From: Chaetoceros tenuissimus
Lineage: Eukaryota; Bacillariophyta; Thalassiosirophyceae; Chaetocerotales; Chaetocerotaceae
Length of the DNA stretch: 35,414 nt
Direction: 5' to 3'
NCBI GenBank assembly: GCA_021927905.1
Contig: BLLK01000048.1
Coordinates: 1-35,414, forward strand
Under the pieces are notes generated by a model. It worked only from the letters and a program-made list of their open reading frames with translations. It was not told the origin of the DNA and made no database searches. This document shows, one piece after another, positions 30,540-35,414 of this stretch. Made by a program: the position numbers and the translations under genes. Numbering within the stretch: position 1 is the stretch's first letter; every line of letters starts with the position of its first letter.

Positions 30540-31523
30540 ATGAAACTTCACAAGATTATCTTTTTCTGTACTTACTTTTATCTTTTGAATTCTCACCTTC
30601 AACATTTTTTCCAAACAAAGCACAAAAAAACCACAACTTCAATCAACAGTTTTTCTCGTCCTTTGCAAATTTTTCCTCTGCTGAAAGAACTTGGGGCAGG
30701 GTTTAGTAATATGCAGGTTCGTAAATACTTTTTCATTTTTTATTTATATATTTTATTACTGAATCAAAATTAGCCTCCTGCCATGTTGAATAAGCAAGCA
30801 TTCGACAAACGAGCACTGATTATTGATATTGGTCTTGACCAAGGACACGAATTTTTCCTCGGAGTTGAGAATGGTTTTGAAGTTGTTGGATTAGAACCCA
30901 ATCCTAAAACCTTTCCTAAACTTGCATCAAGATGCAAACAAACTGCAAATTGCACAGTTGTCGATTTAGATAGCACTTTACTTCCTCTGCAAAGGGAAAA
31001 GGGTCAATCATACTTGATAAATGCTGGTGCTGGAAGCAAAAAAGATGTAATATCAATGTCTCTTACTGGGCCTGCTTCAACTATGACCTTATCAAACCCA
31101 GCAACAAATCCAAAGAAGAAAGCACAAGTTCGTGTAGAAAGGCTTGATTCCCTTATCCGTGACAATGTTTATTTGTTGAAAATTGACACACAAGGATTTG
31201 ATCAATTTGTTTTAGAAGGAGCATTACAACTATTCGAAAATCATGTTGTGAGACAAGTTATTGTTGAAGTAGATCCAAGAAATCTCATGTACAACGGACA
31301 CAAACCATCTACAATTTTAAATTTACTTCAATCTTATGGAATGGCATGTTTTCAGACTAGGACTGATCAAAAAAAAGACTGTAATTTTTGGGGAGAGAAT
31401 ATCAATGATTTTGAAAAGATATTCAACGGAACAGACGGATGGCATTGGGCCAATTGTTGGGAGGATTTCATTTGTGTCAATGTTGAGAAAACATATCCTG
31501 GAGAAGAGGTTCCATCAAAATGA
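30540..31523 (+). CDS. FkbM-family methyltransferase, two exons
   Basis: SAM-dependent O-methyltransferase of the FkbM type (Methyltransf_21), probably acting on sugars or glycans in the secretory pathway. Exon 1 is 30540-30716 (59 codons, starting MKLHKIIFFCTYFYLLNS, a signal anchor). The intron is 30717-30773 (57 nt, GTTCGTAAAT to AATTAG, phase 0, AT-rich, with an in-frame TAG if retained). Exon 2 is 30774-31523. The spliced product is 308 residues. Family motifs: LIIDIGLDQGHEFFLG (SAM loop, residues 74-89), VVGLEPNP (E100), INAGAGSKKD, LLKIDTQGFDQFVLEGA (D197) and VIVEVDPRN (223-226), all in the usual order. It is undamaged. The substrate is unknown. Splicing is inferred from frame continuity and splice signals. 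Confidence 0.88.
30717..30773 (+). other. 57-nt GT-AG intron in the FkbM gene
   Basis: The intron lies between CAG and CCT codons, phase 0. It is a multiple of three long but carries an in-frame TAG at its 3' end, so retention would stop translation after about 78 codons. Removing it fuses the signal-anchor exon to the methyltransferase domain. Confidence 0.75.
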
Positions 31524-32993
31524 AGAAATTTCGCTGACGCATTTGAAAATCTAAAAAAAGTGTATGAACAAGTTTCTTTTGATACAGAAAATATTTTTTG
31601 CAGCTTGTAACTCGATGCATATAAGTAATAATTTTACACTTAAAAACTGAGAAAGGGAAGGGGATATCACAAGTCAAAAAAGAGATATCTGAGAGTAACC
31701 TGCCAAATGTATTCAGCTTAGCTTTATTAAAATTCACATGCTTATTAACAGTGGTGTCACGTAAGAATACCATTTTTGTGAGTTTTTCCTGCAAAGTGGA
31801 AATGCTATTTTCGGCTCCAATCGACGTGAAAAGATATAGTTGTTACGTATCAAAATAGTAATTATCTTATTGTGTGAATATCTAAAGTGTTGTGTGTTGA
31901 TGTAGAAAAGATACTAGTTTAGTGGCTATTTTCATTCCAAATAGCTACCCGCCCAAAAAAATAAAAAAAAATATTCAAATGAAACAATCATATGTGCTCT
32001 ACAATTCTGGCGTATCAGATTTTACCTATCGATTTGTTTTTGTATTGTAATAAAGGATTTTTGAAATGGCCTAGAGGGGGTAGTATCAAAAAGTTCTCAT
32101 TCGAGCTGGCTTTATATGGATAATACTACATGAAAAAAATATATTCTACAACTTTGAACTACGGAACACATAACTTTAAGGTGTTATTGAAAGCATCCGT
32201 GCTTTGGTTTATTTTCATTTTTTTATTTTTATATATTTTTTCCTAATACAAGTTGATTCTATGGAAAATGTCTTCGTTTTCGGTTTCTCCGTATGTTTCC
32301 CCGCTCTTTCGTTTCATGTCAGAACACATGTTGGACTTGAGAGTGATACACATACCCCTATTTCTTGCTCAGTTTTTCAAGTTTGACCTTCAATAAATAC
32401 CGTTTAATAATTAACACATTCAATATAGTATTGCATGCATTTGTTCTGAGTTTCGCTTGCTTGTATTGCTATTTTTATGTGTTCCTGTTGTGTGAAGAGT
32501 GGTCGTATGAAAAATTCCTTCCAATTGCACTTTGAGACACGGATTTCACAGCACTCATCCAATGTTCAAACAACTTCTCACCATCCTCTATGACCAAACA
32601 CAATGTGTAGATTCAGAAAATCTAATTCTCATTCAGTTTGAGTACTCCATAGAATCGAAAAATTCATTTTTGTCTGAGGGGGTAGTATCAATCCATCTCG
32701 TCCCCTAACCGGGGTAGTATCACTTCATCTCATATATCTCAACCAAATGAACATGATGAACTCCACCAATTGGTACATGTATTCTTCACTATAAAATAGA
32801 GATGTGTACGAAATTTTATTTTGATTTGACTCTTGTAAGTGCTCCAACGGAATTGTTGTTTCCTTCACAAGAATCAAATTTTGTACCCACTAAACTGGTA
32901 CAAAGTAGTGTTCGGGTTCTCAAAACCTACCAACCTAACAGTGGGATTTTTGCAAATACTGGTGTGCTCACCTTGATATGGTACAATTAGTAA
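31524..32993. other. Intergenic with short repeated motifs
   Basis: AT-rich, no gene recognised. It holds the second 39-bp inverted repeat copy (31827-31865) and three copies of the 12-mer GGGGTAGTATCA (32077, 32679, 32711). Confidence 0.45.
31827..31865 (-). repeat. 39-bp dispersed inverted repeat, copy 2
   Basis: Reverse-complement match to 18931-18969 with 37 of 39 identical bases. It lies about 300 bp after the FkbM stop; copy 1 lies about 70 bp after the 97-residue reading frame. Confidence 0.7.
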
Positions 32994-33126
32994 TGTAGAG
33001 GAGTTGTTTGAATTGAAACTTGTATTGAAACTTGAATAAGAAAAACTTATGGTTACATCTGTTCATTAGTAAATGGTGAGCTCTTTGCTCATCGGAAAAC
33101 GCTTGTCGAAATCCCACATCCCAACA
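32994..33126 (-). repeat. Candidate 3' LTR of the minus-strand copia element
   Basis: On the minus strand this 133-bp stretch begins TGTTGGGATGTGG and ends CTCTACA (TG...CA), about 160 bp after the polyprotein stop. No polypurine tract is obvious next to it, and the partner LTR lies outside the window. Confidence 0.35.
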
Positions 33127-33288
33127 GGGATATGACATGCGTCATTACGTCATACGCAAATCTGAATCCTCACAGTGATATTTGTCTAGTCCCCGCAAGT
33201 TCATACCAGCATTGTTCTGAACTTGTTATCACTGTACCCCGAACCTGGTTTCCACGCTATGCCAGGAGGTATTCCATGAAGGAAGAAC

Positions 33289-35400
33289 CTACGTTTTCAT
33301 CTCCAAAGGTGCCACATCATTATTGAAAATATTATGGACAAGCCTATGCTTCAAGTCACCTGTCATTGTTGTCTTTGTAAATAGATCCGCAAGATTATAC
33401 TCACCCATGATCCATCCAACTTTAATAGTCCCCGCAGCCTGTGCCTCTCTCACTCTATGATAACAAATAGCATTGTGCCTCTTGTTCAACACAGATGATG
33501 GAACACTAGAGTTTGTAACCACTGACTGGTTATCACAATATACTTCGGCTGGACCATCAATTGGTATTCCGAAACAACGCAACTTGTACCTCAAAGCCTC
33601 TACCATCTCAGTGCAGATCCTCAAAGCAATATATTCAGAACCAAAACTCGATGATTCAACAGTATTCTGCCTCTTACTATACCATATAATAGGAGCATTG
33701 TTCACATATATAAGGATACCTGAATGTGATCTCCTATTCTTCAGATTACCAGCATGATTCGCATCAACATATGCTCTAACAATGACGGGATTACCCAAAG
33801 GTACTACCTTCTTCGCAGGTAACTTCTCAGCCGCCTCTGGATAGAAGTCATTCCACTCATCCGGATCAGTAACAGAGTTAGCAAACAACTTTGGATCAGT
33901 CTCAGGATAGGCACCATCGAATACCATTCGACCTGGGTTACTGGATAGATTCTTCTGAAGATACCTGAATATCTTATACACTGCATGCATATGTCCCTCT
34001 CTTGGACTTGCCAAATGCTGTGATAGACAACTCACTTCGGTCATCACATCAATCCTACCAAGTTCAATGGCCCAACGTAAGACACCAATGTATTGCTGAT
34101 ATCTGTTCATCACTTCAGCATCCAGCTCAGGAGTTACATCCATTTCAGGGCGGTAAGACGACGGATAAGGCCTCTTACCGTCCCCGTAATTCTTGAGAGC
34201 AGATCCGCATTCATTGAGATACTTATCAACATTTGAAATTGCACCTTGTAGATATTCTACACAATTCATGCTCCATGCTACAGAACCATCTTGTAACTGC
34301 ACTCGCTGCATAGAGCCACCTAAGTATCTATCAGGCGGACCAACACCTTCTTTCAACCTATAAATAGAATTAATAAGTGCCATATCCACCTTTGGATCTT
34401 CGGCAATATGTAAGATATCATCAACGTATACAAGCATATACTTATAGTAAGGAGTACCGTCCTCCTTATTTGCAGCTTTCAGCCAAACATCTGGATCCGC
34501 TTGAGATGGAAAGTAGCCAATCTCAGACATAGTCTCAGCGAGCTTTGCCCTCCATGCAGCTCCTGATGACTTCAATCCATACAATGCCCTAGCGATTATC
34601 ATCACAGAACCCTTTTCACTCCCAAACTCAGGCCCAGCTACTGTCCACAGCTTCTCACGACAGTTAGCATTCAGGTAAGCATTTCCGATATCGCAAGCAA
34701 ATACATCTAGTCCGTTCAATGATGCTGCCATCAAGCATATCCTAACACTATCCCTTGAGACAACACTGGAGTATGTGATAGATGCTGGTGCATCAGTCTT
34801 ATGACCGTCAGCAACTAGCCTTGCCTTTCTAGTGAACTTTCCGTCCATCTTGATATCGAATATCATGTGAGTATCACAAAACTTAAAACCTGGTTTGACC
34901 TTACCCAATCTCTTTTCTTCTTTGGTGACACCTTCTAATTTTTCAAAAGCTATACGAACATTTGTCATTTCCTTTTCGATTGCTTTCATCCAGAAATTAG
35001 TCCCTGTAAGTCTATCAATCTCATAAGCCTCTTTAACGGTCTTGGGGATCCTGATGCCAAACTTATGCGTAGTCCTCCAATACTTTGACTTTACCTTGCT
35101 GATGATCCTATCACACTTACATAGAGTATGCTTGACCCACCAATTGAAAGCTTGTTCATGGTCTATCCCGTTAGCCACAGCATATTCAGCCAACTGTACA
35201 GGGTATGATTCTTTCAACGCAGATAGCTTCACCCAATCCATTGAACCGTCTTTCCACTCGACCAATAGTTTTTTCCTTGGGATCTTCTGATCGCTACCAC
35301 TCCGAGTGTGAAAGCCTTCCAAGACAGAAAGTGCATTCCAACACTTCTTATGATCTGCAATTTCCTTCAATATCTGATAATGATTACCTTCTGCATCCAC
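33289..35400 (-). CDS. Ty1/copia pol: chromo-like module, reverse transcriptase, RNase H (5' part cut by TGA)
   Basis: Copies element RNA into DNA. 703 codons are open, but the frame is interrupted upstream by TGA at 35404-35406 and has no ATG start, so this is the 3' half of a broken polyprotein. A chromo-like motif, LLVEWKDGSMDWVKLSALKE, lies at residues 45-64. The reverse transcriptase begins near FWMKAIEKEM (136-145), has FTRKARLVADGH, the first catalytic Asp in ACDIGNAYLNA (D237), ARALYGLKSSGAAW, and YVDD at 325-328. The RNase H has VRAYVDANHAG (D546), SSSFGSEYIAL (E589), VYCDNQSVV (D623) and ADLFTK (D671 or nearby). The length and motif series match CoDi-like copia elements. Except for the TGA it is well kept, so insertion is probably recent. 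The rest of gag-pol lies beyond the right edge. Confidence 0.9.
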   Translation of the reverse strand: MDAEGNHYQILKEIADHKKCWNALSVLEGFHTRSGSDQKIPRKKLLVEWKDGSMDWVKLSALKESYPVQLAEYAVANGIDHEQAFNWWVKHTLCKCDRIISKVKSKYWRTTHKFGIRIPKTVKEAYEIDRLTGTNFWMKAIEKEMTNVRIAFEKLEGVTKEEKRLGKVKPGFKFCDTHMIFDIKMDGKFTRKARLVADGHKTDAPASITYSSVVSRDSVRICLMAASLNGLDVFACDIGNAYLNANCREKLWTVAGPEFGSEKGSVMIIARALYGLKSSGAAWRAKLAETMSEIGYFPSQADPDVWLKAANKEDGTPYYKYMLVYVDDILHIAEDPKVDMALINSIYRLKEGVGPPDRYLGGSMQRVQLQDGSVAWSMNCVEYLQGAISNVDKYLNECGSALKNYGDGKRPYPSSYRPEMDVTPELDAEVMNRYQQYIGVLRWAIELGRIDVMTEVSCLSQHLASPREGHMHAVYKIFRYLQKNLSSNPGRMVFDGAYPETDPKLFANSVTDPDEWNDFYPEAAEKLPAKKVVPLGNPVIVRAYVDANHAGNLKNRRSHSGILIYVNNAPIIWYSKRQNTVESSSFGSEYIALRICTEMVEALRYKLRCFGIPIDGPAEVYCDNQSVVTNSSVPSSVLNKRHNAICYHRVREAQAAGTIKVGWIMGEYNLADLFTKTTMTGDLKHRLVHNIFNNDVAPLEMKT

Positions 35401-35414
35401 CTGTCACAGCATGT

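Noticed and set aside
30512-30706. Alternative frame across exon 1 of the FkbM gene
   Set aside because: The overlapping frame from 30540 has a signal anchor and splices in phase into the methyltransferase exon.
1-35414. tRNA, rRNA or CRISPR
   Set aside because: No cloverleaf-like box A/B pairs, rRNA signatures or regularly spaced short repeats were seen while reading; the direct repeats are explained by tandem duplication.

Overview
The window looks like nuclear DNA of a microalga, most likely a diatom. The evidence is AT-rich sequence with little coding density, a 57-nt GT-AG intron, type II membrane enzymes with many N-glycosylation sequons, and retroelement polyproteins that match, from memory of the families, Ty1/copia (CoDi-like), Ty3/gypsy-like and RNase H-bearing LINE elements of diatoms. 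Nothing suggests operons, CRISPR, plasmid or phage content. No database search was possible, so family names rest on motifs and recalled family features.

Layout. (1) 1-6903, minus: a two-ORF LINE. ORF1 is 4471-6903. ORF2 (endonuclease, reverse transcriptase, RNase H) starts at 4474 and runs off the left edge; no stop was found in the parts read codon by codon. The ORFs overlap by ATGA. (2) about 7060-10209, plus: decayed Ty3/gypsy-like pol with at least six in-frame stops and one frameshift. A diverged C5-cytosine-methyltransferase-like region precedes the zinc finger, integrase and C-terminal domain. (3) 10507-11083, plus: copia-type RNase H tail fragment. (4) 11594-12664, plus: host-type membrane-anchored SGNH/PC-esterase-like protein. 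(5) 13398-16195, minus: unrecognised coding remnants, including a 340-residue product split over two frames and a coiled-coil segment. (6) 17315-18448, plus: DXD sugar transferase with a 20-bp palindrome just upstream. (7) 19365-23082, plus: decayed copia gag-protease-integrase. (8) 21549-29540: a direct tandem duplication, 3,996 bp per copy. Each copy carries the end of that copia element, a double hairpin, an Ala/Pro-rich coding tail and a reversed gypsy RNase H/integrase fragment. (9) 30540-31523, plus: two-exon FkbM-type methyltransferase. (10) 33289-35400, minus: copia RT-RNase H, open for 703 codons but interrupted at its 5' side by TGA.

Three plausible host genes (esterase-like, sugar transferase, FkbM methyltransferase) all look like secretory-pathway or Golgi glycan-modifying enzymes and sit as islands among retroelement debris. 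The most interesting features are the methyltransferase-like region in the gypsy pol, the nearly identical 4-kb tandem duplication, the stop-start coupling of the LINE ORFs and a possible +1 shift site in the minus-strand unknown gene.
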